Notes: a model not told the origin generated them from the letters alone. A DNA stretch of 64,000 nucleotides from Artocarpus heterophyllus (GCA_025403435.1 CM046330.1:18746239-18810238); one strand, 5' to 3'. Positions 25,801 through 38,900 are shown, counted from the stretch's first letter. Numbers and translations are program-made.

Positions 25801-25940
25801 TCGAAAAAACACCAAGACGGAATAGGCCGAGATCATTCGCAGGCCTTTCTAGGCCCAATAACCAATTTGGGCCTTTTTGTGGCCCAACAACCTAAGGTAC
25901 AATTATGAAACTACAATAGACTATAACAGTTTTGACAAAT
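22842..25940. other. Intergenic DNA, no gene seen
   Basis: Apart from the MITE at 23,298-23,531 only AT-rich sequence and simple repeats were found, including an AC/AT run at about 24,108-24,135 and poly-T at 23,685-23,703 and 25,048-25,066. Open frames are short and without recognisable domains. Confidence 0.5.
23298..23531. mobile_element. hAT-type MITE (234 bp)
   Basis: The left end reads TAGGGGCGTAGCAACATG. The right end, in reverse complement, reads CAGGGGCAGAGCCAGAAACA, the familiar plant hAT terminus. A near-perfect 8-bp duplication flanks it (CTGGTGGT at 23290-23297, CCGGTGGT at 23532-23539; 7 of 8). The interior is AT-rich with repeated ATTCCGTCTC-like pieces and no coding capacity. 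Confidence 0.82.
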
Positions 25941-25945
25941 GACAT

Positions 25946-26833
25946 TGTTAGACGTGTATGCCCTAAGGAGTAAAAATGTAATATATTTTTTGAGATATTT
26001 TTATCAATAAAGAATTTATTTATTATTTATATACCAAAACTTGTCCTCTTTACGTTCATATTTGTTGAATGTATGTTAAGCAAACAAAAGTCTGAGACTG
26101 TCAGTCTAAACCTTTAAGAATTGGGCATATGATGGACAGATTATGCAGAAGACATGATTCTTAAAGTGACGGTCTAAATTATAAGATCTGCAATCAAGGG
26201 AATAAAGTTGGGCACTTTATTCATACAAAGATTGTTATGTTGTCTATATCCCTATTGGGAAATGGTTTGTCTGGGCCATCGGAGGTGGACTTCACGAATA
26301 GAAACATTGACAAATTGTCATAAGTGACGATATGTTGGATCAGGACGTAAAGTGAATTGATTTGGACTAATAATTCTGTCTCGACAAATCAATTCACTTT
26401 AGACAATCATTTGTATTGTATATTAATCCTGAGATGAATAGTAGGTCCGTTGTCTTGACTTGTGTCTTTTGATGTACTAAATGATGACATCCACATTTTA
26501 ATAGTGGTACATATGCCGGTATGTTGAAGGCATGACTCTAGATAGCGTAGACCTGTTATTCATAGATATGAAATCCATAGCTCCTCTTTAGGAGCAGTGA
26601 TATCCTCTTATATGCGTTATCCTGTAATTCAAAAACTGGAGCTCTCAACCATTTAGATACATAGGTGTAACCGAATGGTATACTATTTTTGGATAGTAAG
26701 CTTTTCGATAGTGAGATAATGGAACGTACGATAAAAATAATTAAGAAGGTAAGACAGAACTTGTCCTTAAGTCGATTATAGATAATCCTATGGGGATACG
26801 ATACACTATGATATATCATGAAGACTTAGCTAC
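25946..26833 (+). repeat. Copia 5' LTR, first part (before Ty3 insertion)
   Basis: Aligns with 49682-50570 of the 3' LTR. It ends in GCTAC, which is repeated at 42809-42813 after the inserted Ty3 block. The two LTRs differ at many positions, so the Copia insertion is much older than the Ty3 insertion. Confidence 0.92.
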
Positions 26834-28993
26834 TGTCACGCCCCGGAGTACGGGAGGTGACGTGGCGGAATATTTAGATTAATTAAAAGCGAATTTAATT
26901 AAAAATCGGGGGTTTGAGAACCCAATTAAGTAAAAATTAAGAAGATTTTTCCACCACATTTTTATAAAGGAATTTAAAATCATTAATCAAATAACAATAA
27001 TTGAATAAAAACCGCGAATATGGGTTCCACAACCCACAACTTGTGCACACACATGGATCTGACAATATCACAAATACAATTACAGTCCAAGTACGAATAA
27101 AGTTAAGTCTTACATGCCTTGATTAATAAATACAGAATGTAAATAAATTCTCCTATTGCTCCTGAGTTCGGTCCGAAGAATCTTCTCCAAACCTAAATGG
27201 GAAACCACCTAGAGGGGGGGGAATTTAAAACAATAAAACGTGAGCGAAAGGCTCAGTAGGACTAGGTTTTATAAAATAATTTGATGCAAAGAAACAAAAC
27301 ATTATCAGGAGTATACAGAAATAAAACGTTAGATAAATAAATAAATAAATTGAGTAGAACCGTTCTGACACAGAACAGTCTACTCGTCAAATCAAAACAC
27401 CAATTTACTTTTACCTAGGCAAACCATGATATCACCACCGTAGTGGCCCAGCTGGGTTTCGGGACCTGCCCCCAAGGTCGATCACGACCCGATCTCTGAT
27501 ATGGCATCATGCCCATGTGTTTATTATCATTATCATTCAAAACCCAATTACCGAGTATTGTCAATTACATTCATTATGAAATTCATTTCATGTCACGGTA
27601 TATAAAAATATAACCGATAAAATCATTTTCAAACAACCGTTGAAAACATTTTGATAGAAATCATTTTCAAAGCCAAATCATTTCAAAACCAGGCTACCAA
27701 AGAAATAGGATAGAAGTCCTACCTCAGTACTCGTGCCGGTACCCCACACCGTAATCCCGGTCCGCTATACGTTAGCTCCACGGAACCACGAACGATCCTA
27801 GATACAAACTAAGTCAATCAATATCTAGTTTGAGACATTCTATGTTACTAAATCATTTCATGATGTCCTAGTGTGCCATTTGTATCATTAAAATCATCCT
27901 ATAAGGTTGGGATTTAAATTAGGGTTCAAAACAATGAAATCGGGTAAAAATCACAAAATTTTCCATGCCTCGGTCGGCCTGCCGGAAGCCCTGCTTCGGC
28001 CTGCCGAACTGCACAGTTCGGCCTGCCGGAAACAAGGTTCGGCCTGCCGAACATTGCCCCAGATTCGGCCTGCCGATCGGAAGAACACCGGCCTGCCGAT
28101 CATCACTCCGGCCTGCCGAACATGAACTTCGGCCTGCCGAACTGGGAAGATCCAGAAATCCCAGCCACGGGTTTCTCGATCCCCAAAATCCAAATCTGGA
28201 TTCCAACCTGTTTTTCTCAAATCCCAGGCATGAAAAACAATCATAGTTGATAGAAAAACATTCTAGAACATGTTTGGGATCATTTAAACAACATTTGAAC
28301 TCGAAATCCTCAAAAATCCAAAAATGAGAAAAAGAGGAGAAAAATGAAAATCTTGAATCCAATCCGTTTTTCTTCAATCTAGGCTTAGATTCTAGTTGTT
28401 CTAAGCTCATTTAACACAAATCCACGGTTTTCTAAGCTAAAACAAACTTAGATTTCGAAAACACACAAATTCGAAAATTTTGTAAAAAGTTTAGAAATTT
28501 CGAATCTAACCTCGAATCGAAGCTTCAATCCGCGTTCTCGGTCGCCGAATCACGTCCCCGAGCTTCCTCCTTGCTGTTCCGAAGCTTGGATTCGAATGGA
28601 AACCAAAATTTTTTGAAAGAGATTGAGAGAGAGGGAGCTGCCGAGAGGGAGAGTGAAGAGAGAGAGAGAGAGAGAGTTCGTGAGAGTGAGGAGAGAGAGA
28701 GAGGAAAGGAAAATAAATAGAGAAAATCGGTGGGCGGTTTTACTGTGCGAAAACCATGTGCCGCCCACAGTTTTGTAAAACAGAGTATTTTTAACATTTT
28801 ACAAATTGTTGTGTTTTAAAACTCAAAACATCATTTTAAAACAAATGAGAAATCATTTGAATACATCAGTTTAACAAAACAACCAAAATTCAAAATCCAA
28901 CCAAATAATCTAATTAAAGTTAAAACTTTAATTATGGCACACTAATTCATCATTTACATTACATTAATGTTAAATAAATTTCGGGACGTTACA
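26834..28993 (-). repeat. Ty3 LTR 1 (left outer, 3' LTR in sense orientation)
   Basis: In sense orientation it starts TGTAACGTCCCG and ends GGGGCGTGACA. It contains a GA/CT microsatellite at about 28,640-28,705 and the 8-copy palindromic array. By eye it differs from LTR 2 at about four positions, for example C/T near 27,551 and A/C near 27,987. Confidence 0.95.
27975..28139 (-). repeat. Eight-copy phased palindromic array, LTR 1
   Basis: CGGCCTGCCG cores start at 27975, 27997, 28019, 28040, 28066, 28089, 28109 and 28130, a mean step of 22 bp. The 10-base core is the same in all eight copies. The flanks extend it to GTTCGGCCTGCCGAAC in about half of them. Confidence 0.97.
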
Positions 28994-28994
28994 G

Positions 28995-29006
28995 CTCTCC
29001 ACCCCT
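28995..29006 (-). promoter_or_regulatory. Polypurine tract of Ty3 copy 1
   Basis: On the minus strand the sequence AGGGGTGGAGAG lies directly before the 3' LTR. It is the expected primer site for plus-strand DNA synthesis. Copy 2 has the same tract at 35902-35913. Confidence 0.8.
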
Positions 29007-29041
29007 AAAAGAAATTTCGTCCACGAAATTTACAACTCATT

Positions 29042-32000
29042 TCAGAAACAAAACAAATGCGGATACAATTCCCGCATATTCGATTCTAGTTCCCAAGTGG
29101 CTTCATCAACACCGTGATGCTGCCACACGACCTTTACCAACGGTATCTCACGACGACGCAAGCTTATCACTTTCCGGTCGATAATCTGAATCGGCACTTC
29201 TTCGTACGTCGTATCCTCCTGAACCTGCACATCGCGAAACGAAACTATCTTATCCTGCTCAGGTGGACACTTCCTAAGCATCGACACATGAAACACATCA
29301 TGCACATGAGAAAGTTCGGGCGGAAGATCAAGCCGATAAGCGACCACGCCAACACGCTGAGTGACCTCGAACGGCCCGATATACCTCGGCGCGAGTTTCC
29401 CACTCACTCCGAACCGCATAGTTCCCTTACGAGGCGATACTCTCAAGAGAACAAAATCTCCAACCGCGAATTCTAAGGGTCTACGTCTCCTATCCGCGTA
29501 GCTCTTCTGCCGACTCTGAGCTGCCCTCAACCGATCTCGAATCACCGCGACTTTCTCGTTGCTATCACGAATCTCTTCCGGCCCAAGAATAACTCTATCT
29601 TCCGGCTCGGCCCAACACACAGGTGATCGACACGGTCGCCCATACAATGCCTCAAATGGTGCCATACCGATACTCGCCTGATAACTGTTGTTGTACGCGA
29701 ACTCCGCCAAATGCAAATGTTGCTTCCAATTTCCGCCGAAGTCCAACGCACAAGCACGCAACATATCCTCGAGAACCTGAATAACCCGCTCAGACTGCCC
29801 ATCAGTCTGAGGATGAAACGCCGTACTGAAGTTCAAATCCGTACCCAAAGCCCCCTGAAAACTCCTCCAGTACTTAGCATTAAACCTGGTGTCTCGATCA
29901 GAGGTGATGGACAAAGGAACTCCATGCAACCTCACAATGTTTTGCATATACAACTCCCCGAGAGTCTTCCTGGAACACGTCGACCTAAACGGAATGAAAT
30001 GCGTCGATTTCGTCAACCTGTCGACCACAACCCAAACTGCATCATGCCGCTGCTCCGTCCTCGGCAAACCTGTGAGGAAATCCATCGTCACATGCTCCCA
30101 TTTCCACCCTGGAATAGGAAGCGGCTGAAGCTGACCTGCAGGCTTCTGATGCTCGGCTTTCACCTGAAGACACGTCGAACACTTGGCCACGTACTCGCGA
30201 ACATCTTTCTTCATGCCTCTCCACCAATAGTGCCTCTTCAAATCACGATACATCTTGGTGCTCCCTGGATGAATAGCGAACTGAGACCTATGAGCTTCAT
30301 CTAGAACGGCTTTCGTCATCTCGGCGATAACTGGAACTGCAAGACGCTCCCGGAAGTACAACGATCCATCTGCATGCACGCTCCATTCTTCAAACTGCTC
30401 CCCGTTCTGAATCCGCGACCAAATCCCCTGCAAATGTCGATCCTGCCACTGACCTTGCTTCACCATCCGAACAAGAGCTGGAGTCGCTTTCACGTGATAT
30501 AACAAAACTCGATCACCGTCTTCATGATACTGTAGCCGATACTCACTCACTGTCGCATCCCTGCTCCAGTCCTCAAAAATCAAACAAGCGAGAATCCCTG
30601 AAGACTTTCTGCTAAGCGCGTCCGCTACCACATTAGCTTTTCCGGGATGATACTGCAACGCGAAATCATAATCCTCCATGTACTCCACCCATCTGCGCTG
30701 CCTCAAGTTGAGATCCCTCTGAGTGAACAAATACCTCAAACTCTTGTGATCGGAGAAGACCTGAAACGACGCTCCATACAAATAACATCTCCAAATCTTC
30801 AGCGCGTAGATCACCGCTGCAAGCTCTAAATCGTGAGTAGGATAATTCCGTTCGTGAGGTCGTAGCTGTCTCGATCCGTACGCAACCACACGTCCATGCT
30901 GCATCAACACGCATCCAAGTCCGCGTCCTGAAGCATCCGCATAAACCTCATACGGCTCGTCACTGCTACGAATAATCAACACTGGAGCTGAAGTCAACCG
31001 GTTCTTCAATTCCTGAAAAGCAGACTCACAATCTTCATCCCACTCAAACCTGACATTTTTCTTGATTAATCTCGTCAACGGAGCTGCAATCTTCGAAAAG
31101 TCCTTTACAAATTTCCTGTAATATCCAGCAAGACCTAAGAAGCTGCGAATCTCCGCTACATTCCTTGGTCGTTCCCACTCCAATATAGCTTCAATCTTGG
31201 ACGGATCCACTGAAATACCATGCTCTGAGATGACATGACCCAGAAATTTGACCTCAGTCAACCAGAACTCACACTTTTCCCTCTTAGCATACAACTGGTG
31301 CTCCCGCAAAGTCTGAAGCACGATCCGAAGATGCTGCTCATGCTCCTCCCATGTCTTAGAATACACAAGAATATCATCGATGAACACGATCACAAACTGA
31401 TCCAGATACGGCCTGAATATCCTGTTCATCAGATCCATGAAAGCTGCTGGAGCATTCGTCAACCCGAAAGACATAACCAGAAACTCGAAGTGCCCATACC
31501 GAGTCCTAAAAGCTGTCTTGGGAATGTCCTCTTCCTTGATCCTGAGCTGATGATAACCTGACCGCAAATCAATCTTCGAGAAGTATCGCGAACCTCCCAA
31601 CTGGTCAAATAGCTCATCAATCCTAGGCAAGGGATACTTGTTCTTCACCGTAACACGATTCAGCTGCCGATAATCCACACATAACCTGAGAGTCCCATCG
31701 TGCTTCTTAGCGAACAAAACTGGTGCTCCCCACGGAGATGTGCTATTCCGAATATATCCTTTATCAGCAAGCTCCTGAAGTTGCTTCCTCAATTCCTTCA
31801 TTTCTGCCGGCGCCATCCGATAAGGTGCCATAGAAATCGGTGATGTCCCTGGAAACAACTCGATACCAAACTCAATTTCCCGATACGGTGGCAATCCTGG
31901 CAACTCGTCGGGGAAAACATCCTCGAACTCACCAACCACCGGAATCGCTACACTACTACTGGAAACATAGGGCTCGGAATCTAGATTGGCAAGAAAAGCA

Positions 32001-33184
32001 AAACAATCTAGATTCCTTCGCCCTCCTAGACATGACTTCATGAGACGCTCACTCATTAGCCAATCACCACCACCCTGGTAAGTGATCACCGTTCCCCTAT
32101 CAGACACTAGGGTTACTTTTCTAAGTTGGCAGTCCACAACTGCATTATACCTGGACAACCAGTCCATTCCTAGAATCACATCATAGGAACTCATGGGGAG
32201 TATAATCAAATCACTTTTCAAAATCTCATCCCCAATCTTTATTTTACAAGATTTACACATATGATTTACACACACCCGCCCCAAGGGAGAAATTATAGCT
32301 AGGGGTTCATTAAACTCTTCTATCTCTAATCCCAAGGCATGTACAAAAGAACTCGAAATGAGAGAATGAGATGCACCGGTATCAAATAGAACGCGTGCTA
32401 GAGATCTAGAAATCAAAACCATACCATCGACAACCGCGTTACCAATCTGAGAATCTGACCCTCCAGATGCCATTGCATGAACCTGCACTGGCGCCTTCCC
32501 TTTTCCTCTACCGACATTGCTGGGTCCTGCATTACTCGGCCGATACTGCTGAGATGGAGACGACTGCACACTACCTGTACTCGGAGCTCTATACTGAGGA
32601 ACACTGCGCTGAAAATACTGCGGCTGCTGTCCCCGTGCCGGATATGAGAATTGCTGAGGAGAAAACTGCGGATACTGCAACTGCGGGTACTGCGGAGGTG
32701 GAGGTAGGGTCTGAGGCTGAGGCTGAGACTGACGACTGGCATCCTCCCCGGTCTGCGATCCAAGACGAGCACTCCTGATCGGGCAATTCCTCTTGATGTG
32801 TCCGGGCTGCTGACAGAAATGACAATGGAAGCTGTAGGGATTGCTGCGCCCGCTGCCAGACGAACTGCTACTGCCACTGGTCGCACCGCCTTGCTTGCCT
32901 TTCCCCGGAGCTGGACGACTACTGGTGCTCTTCCTGCCACTCCTCTGCGGTCCTCCTGAAGCCTTGGCTCGATCCTCACAATACTGCACGTAATCATTCT
33001 CCACGGAGATTGCCGACGACACAAGCTCTCCGAAACTCCTAAGCCGTAGAGCAACCAACTGCCGCCGAATAGGAGCCTTGAGTCCCTCCTGAAACTTGAT
33101 GCATTTCTCACGCTCCGATGCCACAGCTGATGGAGCAAACCTAGCCAACTCGTTAAACCTTGCCTCATACTCCCGAACTGACAT
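29042..33184 (-). CDS. Ty3 chromovirus Pol polyprotein with gag C-terminus, copy 1
   Basis: A 1380-codon open frame. Residues 1-75 are the end of the retrotransposon gag domain. A CCHC zinc knuckle (CX2CX4HX4C) is at 121-134. The aspartic protease motif DTGAS is at 268-272. The reverse transcriptase (about 455-640) carries FIDD at 601-604. RNase H has D750, E787, D812 and D855. Integrase has an HHCC zinc finger (H965, H972, C1002, C1005) and the DDE triad D1035, D1097 and E1132. The C-terminus (about 1300-1380) is chromodomain-like, with IPLVKVVW and EATWE. All key residues are present, so the enzymes look intact. The natural start is upstream, in gag; the ATG at 33184 is only the first Met after an in-frame TAG. 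With gag broken, this copy probably cannot act on its own. Confidence 0.95.
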   Translation of the reverse strand: MSVREYEARFNELARFAPSAVASEREKCIKFQEGLKAPIRRQLVALRLRSFGELVSSAISVENDYVQYCEDRAKASGGPQRSGRKSTSSRPAPGKGKQGGATSGSSSSSGSGRSNPYSFHCHFCQQPGHIKRNCPIRSARLGSQTGEDASRQSQPQPQTLPPPPQYPQLQYPQFSPQQFSYPARGQQPQYFQRSVPQYRAPSTGSVQSSPSQQYRPSNAGPSNVGRGKGKAPVQVHAMASGGSDSQIGNAVVDGMVLISRSLARVLFDTGASHSLISSSFVHALGLEIEEFNEPLAIISPLGRVCVNHMCKSCKIKIGDEILKSDLIILPMSSYDVILGMDWLSRYNAVVDCQLRKVTLVSDRGTVITYQGGGDWLMSERLMKSCLGGRRNLDCFAFLANLDSEPYVSSSSVAIPVVGEFEDVFPDELPGLPPYREIEFGIELFPGTSPISMAPYRMAPAEMKELRKQLQELADKGYIRNSTSPWGAPVLFAKKHDGTLRLCVDYRQLNRVTVKNKYPLPRIDELFDQLGGSRYFSKIDLRSGYHQLRIKEEDIPKTAFRTRYGHFEFLVMSFGLTNAPAAFMDLMNRIFRPYLDQFVIVFIDDILVYSKTWEEHEQHLRIVLQTLREHQLYAKREKCEFWLTEVKFLGHVISEHGISVDPSKIEAILEWERPRNVAEIRSFLGLAGYYRKFVKDFSKIAAPLTRLIKKNVRFEWDEDCESAFQELKNRLTSAPVLIIRSSDEPYEVYADASGRGLGCVLMQHGRVVAYGSRQLRPHERNYPTHDLELAAVIYALKIWRCYLYGASFQVFSDHKSLRYLFTQRDLNLRQRRWVEYMEDYDFALQYHPGKANVVADALSRKSSGILACLIFEDWSRDATVSEYRLQYHEDGDRVLLYHVKATPALVRMVKQGQWQDRHLQGIWSRIQNGEQFEEWSVHADGSLYFRERLAVPVIAEMTKAVLDEAHRSQFAIHPGSTKMYRDLKRHYWWRGMKKDVREYVAKCSTCLQVKAEHQKPAGQLQPLPIPGWKWEHVTMDFLTGLPRTEQRHDAVWVVVDRLTKSTHFIPFRSTCSRKTLGELYMQNIVRLHGVPLSITSDRDTRFNAKYWRSFQGALGTDLNFSTAFHPQTDGQSERVIQVLEDMLRACALDFGGNWKQHLHLAEFAYNNSYQASIGMAPFEALYGRPCRSPVCWAEPEDRVILGPEEIRDSNEKVAVIRDRLRAAQSRQKSYADRRRRPLEFAVGDFVLLRVSPRKGTMRFGVSGKLAPRYIGPFEVTQRVGVVAYRLDLPPELSHVHDVFHVSMLRKCPPEQDKIVSFRDVQVQEDTTYEEVPIQIIDRKVISLRRREIPLVKVVWQHHGVDEATWELESNMRELYPHLFCF

Positions 33185-33227
33185 ATCACCCTACTGCAAT
33201 CTATAAAACTCAGCTGCTTTCTGGTCT

Positions 33228-33635
33228 CTATATCCCTGCGGCAAAATACCGATCATAGAACAGCTCCTCGAACTTGTCCCAACTGATATTGTCACCGCGC
33301 TCCAGACGCTTAGTTTGTTTCCACCAGGTGTTAGCGCCACTCTCGAGCTTATACGCCGCAAACTCTACACGATACTCCTCAGGCACACCAAGGGTATCAA
33401 GATGCTTCAAGATCGAATCCAACCAATACTCTGCTAACTGCGGATCCCCATTGCCATCAAAAGTCGGAATAGACGCCCGCCGGAATTCCTTAAAGAAGGC
33501 ATGCCGACTACCAACACTGGAGTCTTCCGGTCTAGTCCTGGCTGCCATCTGACGGAAAGCCGCCATCATAGACCTCATCAGGCCCTCATCATTTCTGAAC
33601 TCCGCGTCAGCTGTCGAACGACGTCTAGGTGCCAT
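33228..33635 (-). pseudogene. Ty3 gag N-terminus, copy 1 (frameshifted)
   Basis: This 135-codon frame starts MAPRR and holds the start of the gag capsid domain, with signature residues FKEFRRASIPTFDG and EYWLDSI. Near 33,240 the frame is lost: the continuing gag reading (PQGYRDQKAAEFYRLQ) is in another frame and meets a TAG at 33191-33193, just before the long Pol frame. Both lesions are also present in copy 2. A recoding mechanism cannot be excluded, but a frameshift plus a stop makes a defective gag more likely. Confidence 0.85.
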
Positions 33636-33725
33636 TCTCTCACTTCTGAAAACAAAATTTGGACTGTCAGAGGTATTTCATTGTCAAACCTATGTGTGCA
33701 CAATTCCCAAGGTTCATAACCTTGA

Positions 33726-33737
33726 GCTCTGATACCA
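33726..33737 (-). promoter_or_regulatory. Primer binding site (initiator Met tRNA), copy 1
   Basis: On the minus strand TGGTATCAGAGC lies three bases inside the 5' LTR (LTR 2). It is the classic complement of the plant initiator-Met tRNA 3' end. Copy 2 has the same site at 40633-40644. Confidence 0.92.
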
Positions 33738-33740
33738 TTC

Positions 33741-35900
33741 TGTCACGCCCCGGAGTACGGGAGGTGACGTGGCGGAATATTTAGATTAATTAAAAGCGAA
33801 TTTAATTAAAAATCGGGGGTTTGAGAACCCAATTAAGTAAAAATTAAGAAGATTTTTCCACCACATTTTTATAAAGGAATTTAAAATCATTAATCAAATA
33901 ACAATAATTGAATAAAAACCGCGAATATGGGTTCCACAACCCACAACTTGTGCACACACATGGATCTGACAATATCACAAATACAATTACAGTCCAAGTA
34001 CGAATAAAGTTAAGTCTTACATGCCTTGATTAATAAATACAGAATGTAAATAAATTCTCCTATTGCTCCTGAGTTCGGTCCGAAGAATCTTCTCCAAACC
34101 TAAATGGGAAACCACCTAGAGGGGGGGGAATTTAAAACAATAAAACGTGAGCGAAAGGCTCAGTAGGACTAGGTTTTATAAAATAATTTGATGCAAAGAA
34201 ACAAAACATTATCAGGAGTATACAGAAATAAAACGTTAGATAAATAAATAAATAAATTGAGTAGAACCGTTCTGACACAGAACAGTCTACTCGTCAAATC
34301 AAAACACCAATTTACTTTTACCTAGGCAAACCATGATATCACCACCGTAGTGGCCCAGCTGGGTTTCGGGACCTGCCCCCAAGGTCGATCACGACCCGAT
34401 CTCTGATATGGCATCATGCCCATGTGTTTATTATCATTATCATTCAAAACTCAATTACCGAGTATTGTCAATTACATTCATTATGAAATTCATTTCATGT
34501 CACGGTATATAAAAATATAACCGATAAAATCATTTTCAAACAACCGTTGAAAACATTTTGATAGAAATCATTTTCAAAGCCAAATCATTTCAAAACCAGG
34601 CTACCAAAGAAATAGGATAGAAGTCCTACCTCAGTACTCGTGCCGGTACCCCACACCGTAATCCCGGTCCGCTATACGTTAGCTCCACGGAACCACGAAC
34701 GATCCTAGATACAAACTAAGTCAATCAATATCTAGTTTGAGACATTCTATGTTACTAAATCATTTCATGATGTCCTAGTGTGCCATTTGTATCATTAAAA
34801 TCATCCTATAAGGTTGGGATTTAAATTAGGGTTCAAAACAATGAAATCGGGTAAAAATCACAAAATTTTCCATGCCTCGGTCGGCCTGCCGGACGCCCTG
34901 CTTCGGCCTGCCGAACTGCACAGTTCGGCCTGCCGGAAACAAGGTTCGGCCTGCCGAACATTGCCCCAGATTCGGCCTGCCGATCGGAAGAACACCGGCC
35001 TGCCGATCATCACTCCGGCCTGCCGAACATGAACTTCGGCCTGCCGAACTGGGAAGATCCAGAAATCCCAGCCACGGGTTTCTCGATCCCCAAAATCCAA
35101 ATCTGGATTCCAACCTGTTTTTCTCAAATCCCAGGCATGAAAAACAATCATAGTTGATAGAAAAACATTCTAGAACATGTTTGAGATCATTTAAACAACA
35201 TTTGAACTCGAAATCCTCAAAAATCCAAAAATGAGAAAAAGAGGAGAAAAATGAAAATCTTGAATCCAATCCGTTTTTCTTCAATCTAGGCTTAGATTCT
35301 AGTTGTTCTAAGCTCATTTAACACAAATCCACGGTTTTCTAAGCTAAAACAAACTTAGATTTCAAAAACACACAAATTCGAAAATTTTGTAAAAAGTTTA
35401 GAAATTTCGAATCTAACCTCGAATCGAAGCTTCAATCCGCGTTCTCGGTCGCCGAATCACGTCCCCGAGCTTCCTCCTTGCTGTTCCGAAGCTTGGATTC
35501 GAATGGAAACCAAAATTTTTTGAAAGAGATTGAGAGAGAGGGAGCTGCCGAGAGGGAGAGTGAAGAGAGAGAGAGAGAGAGAGTTCGTGAGAGTGAGGAG
35601 AGAGAGAGAGGAAAGGAAAATAAATAGAGAAAATCGGTGGGCGGTTTTACTGTGCGAAAACCATGTGCCGCCCACAGTTTTGTAAAACAGAGTATTTTTA
35701 ACATTTTACAAATTGTTGTGTTTTAAAACTCAAAACATCATTTTAAAACAAATGAGAAATCATTTGAATACATCAGTTTAACAAAACAACCAAAATTCAA
35801 AATCCAACCAAATAATCTAATTAAAGTTAAAACTTTAATTATGGCACACTAATTCATCATTTACATTACATTAATGTTAAATAAATTTCGGGACGTTACA
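33741..35900 (-). repeat. Ty3 LTR 2 (shared middle LTR)
   Basis: It serves as the 5' LTR of copy 1 and the 3' LTR of copy 2. It shares some variants with LTR 3 against LTR 1 (T near 34,451; C near 34,894) and has private changes near 35,181 and 35,362. No TSD lies beside it: both edges abut internal element sequence (a PBS region and a polypurine tract). Confidence 0.95.
34882..35046 (-). repeat. Eight-copy phased palindromic array, LTR 2
   Basis: Same eight cores and spacing as in LTR 1, offset by exactly 6907 bp. Confidence 0.97.
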
Positions 35901-35948
35901 GCTCTCCACCCCTAAAAGAAATTTCGTCCACGAAATTTACAACTCATT

Positions 35949-38900
35949 TCAGAAACAAAACAAATGCGGATACAATTCCCGCATATTCGATTCTAGTTCC
36001 CAAGTGGCTTCATCAACACCGTGATGCTGCCACACGACCTTTACCAACGGTATCTCACGACGACGCAAGCTTATCACTTTCCGGTCGATAATCTGAATCG
36101 GCACTTCTTCGTACGTCGTATCCTCCTGAACCTGCACATCGCGAAACGAAACTATCTTATCCTGCTCAGGTGGACACTTCCTAAGCATCGACACATGAAA
36201 CACATCATGCACATGAGAAAGTTCGGGCGGAAGATCAAGCCGATAAGCGACCACGCCAACACGCTGAGTGACCTCGAACGGCCCGATATACCTCGGCGCG
36301 AGTTTCCCACTCACTCCGAACCGCATAGTTCCCTTACGAGGCGATACTCTCAAGAGAACAAAATCTCCAACCGCGAATTCTAAGGGTCTACGTCTCCTAT
36401 CCGCGTAGCTCTTCTGCCGACTCTGAGCTGCCCTCAACCGATCTCGAATCACCGCGACTTTCTCGTTGCTATCACGAATCTCTTCCGGCCCAAGAATAAC
36501 TCTATCTTCCGGCTCGGCCCAACACACAGGTGATCGACACGGTCGCCCATACAATGCCTCAAATGGTGCCATACCGATACTCGCCTGATAACTGTTGTTG
36601 TACGCGAACTCCGCCAAATGCAAATGTTGCTTCCAATTTCCGCCGAAGTCCAACGCACAAGCACGCAACATATCCTCGAGAACCTGAATAACCCGCTCAG
36701 ACTGCCCATCAGTCTGAGGATGAAACGCCGTACTGAAGTTCAAATCCGTACCCAAAGCCCCCTGAAAACTCCTCCAGTACTTAGCATTAAACCTGGTGTC
36801 TCGATCAGAGGTGATGGACAAAGGAACTCCATGCAACCTCACAATGTTTTGCATATACAACTCCCCGAGAGTCTTCCTGGAACACGTCGACCTAAACGGA
36901 ATGAAATGCGTCGATTTCGTCAACCTGTCGACCACAACCCAAACTGCATCATGCCGCTGCTCCGTCCTCGGCAAACCTGTGAGGAAATCCATCGTCACAT
37001 GCTCCCATTTCCACCCTGGAATAGGAAGCGGCTGAAGCTGACCTGCAGGCTTCTGATGCTCGGCTTTCACCTGAAGACACGTCGAACACTTGGCCACGTA
37101 CTCGCGAACATCTTTCTTCATGCCTCTCCACCAATAGTGCCTCTTCAAATCACGATACATCTTGGTGCTCCCTGGATGAATAGCGAACTGAGACCTATGA
37201 GCTTCATCTAGAACGGCTTTCGTCATCTCGGCGATAACTGGAACTGCAAGACGCTCCCGGAAGTACAACGATCCATCTGCATGCACGCTCCATTCTTCAA
37301 ACTGCTCCCCGTTCTGAATCCGCGACCAAATCCCCTGCAAATGTCGATCCTGCCACTGACCTTGCTTCACCATCCGAACAAGAGCTGGAGTCGCTTTCAC
37401 GTGATATAACAAAACTCGATCACCGTCTTCATGATACTGTAGCCGATACTCACTCACTGTCGCATCCCTGCTCCAGTCCTCAAAAATCAAACAAGCGAGA
37501 ATCCCTGAAGACTTTCTGCTAAGCGCGTCCGCTACCACATTAGCTTTTCCGGGATGATACTGCAACGCGAAATCATAATCCTCCATGTACTCCACCCATC
37601 TGCGCTGCCTCAAGTTGAGATCCCTCTGAGTGAACAAATACCTCAAACTCTTGTGATCGGAGAAGACCTGAAACGACGCTCCATACAAATAACATCTCCA
37701 AATCTTCAGCGCGTAGATCACCGCTGCAAGCTCTAAATCGTGAGTAGGATAATTCCGTTCGTGAGGTCGTAGCTGTCTCGATCCGTACGCAACCACACGT
37801 CCATGCTGCATCAACACGCATCCAAGTCCGCGTCCTGAAGCATCCGCATAAACCTCATACGGCTCGTCACTGCTACGAATAATCAACACTGGAGCTGAAG
37901 TCAACCGGTTCTTCAATTCCTGAAAAGCAGACTCACAATCTTCATCCCACTCAAACCTGACATTTTTCTTGATTAATCTCGTCAACGGAGCTGCAATCTT
38001 CGAAAAGTCCTTTACAAATTTCCTGTAATATCCAGCAAGACCTAAGAAGCTGCGAATCTCCGCTACATTCCTTGGTCGTTCCCACTCCAATATAGCTTCA
38101 ATCTTGGACGGATCCACTGAAATACCATGCTCTGAGATGACATGACCCAGAAATTTGACCTCAGTCAACCAGAACTCACACTTTTCCCTCTTAGCATACA
38201 ACTGGTGCTCCCGCAAAGTCTGAAGCACGATCCGAAGATGCTGCTCATGCTCCTCCCATGTCTTAGAATACACAAGAATATCATCGATGAACACGATCAC
38301 AAACTGATCCAGATACGGCCTGAATATCCTGTTCATCAGATCCATGAAAGCTGCTGGAGCATTCGTCAACCCGAAAGACATAACCAGAAACTCGAAGTGC
38401 CCATACCGAGTCCTAAAAGCTGTCTTGGGAATGTCCTCTTCCTTGATCCTGAGCTGATGATAACCTGACCGCAAATCAATCTTCGAGAAGTATCGCGAAC
38501 CTCCCAACTGGTCAAATAGCTCATCAATCCTAGGCAAGGGATACTTGTTCTTCACCGTAACACGATTCAGCTGCCGATAATCCACACATAACCTGAGAGT
38601 CCCATCGTGCTTCTTAGCGAACAAAACTGGTGCTCCCCACGGAGATGTGCTATTCCGAATATATCCTTTATCAGCAAGCTCCTGAAGTTGCTTCCTCAAT
38701 TCCTTCATTTCTGCCGGCGCCATCCGATAAGGTGCCATAGAAATCGGTGATGTCCCTGGAAACAACTCGATACCAAACTCAATTTCCCGATACGGTGGCA
38801 ATCCTGGCAACTCGTCGGGGAAAACATCCTCGAACTCACCAACCACCGGAATCGCTACACTACTACTGGAAACATAGGGCTCGGAATCTAGATTGGCAAG

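Noticed and set aside
27975..28139. Regularly spaced palindromic repeats resembling a CRISPR array
   Set aside because: The setting is a plant LTR, spacers are only about 11-16 bases, there are no cas genes, and the same array recurs in several LTRs.
29711..30304. 197-codon plus-strand frame inside Ty3 pol (and twin at 36,618-37,211)
   Set aside because: Antisense shadow of the RNase H/integrase part of Pol, with no recognisable domain.
32413..33189. 258-codon minus-strand frame overlapping the Ty3 gag-pol frame (and its twin at 39,305-40,096)
   Set aside because: It lies in another frame of the same coding DNA, is Arg/Ser-rich, and shows no domain. It is a by-product of the true Pol frame.
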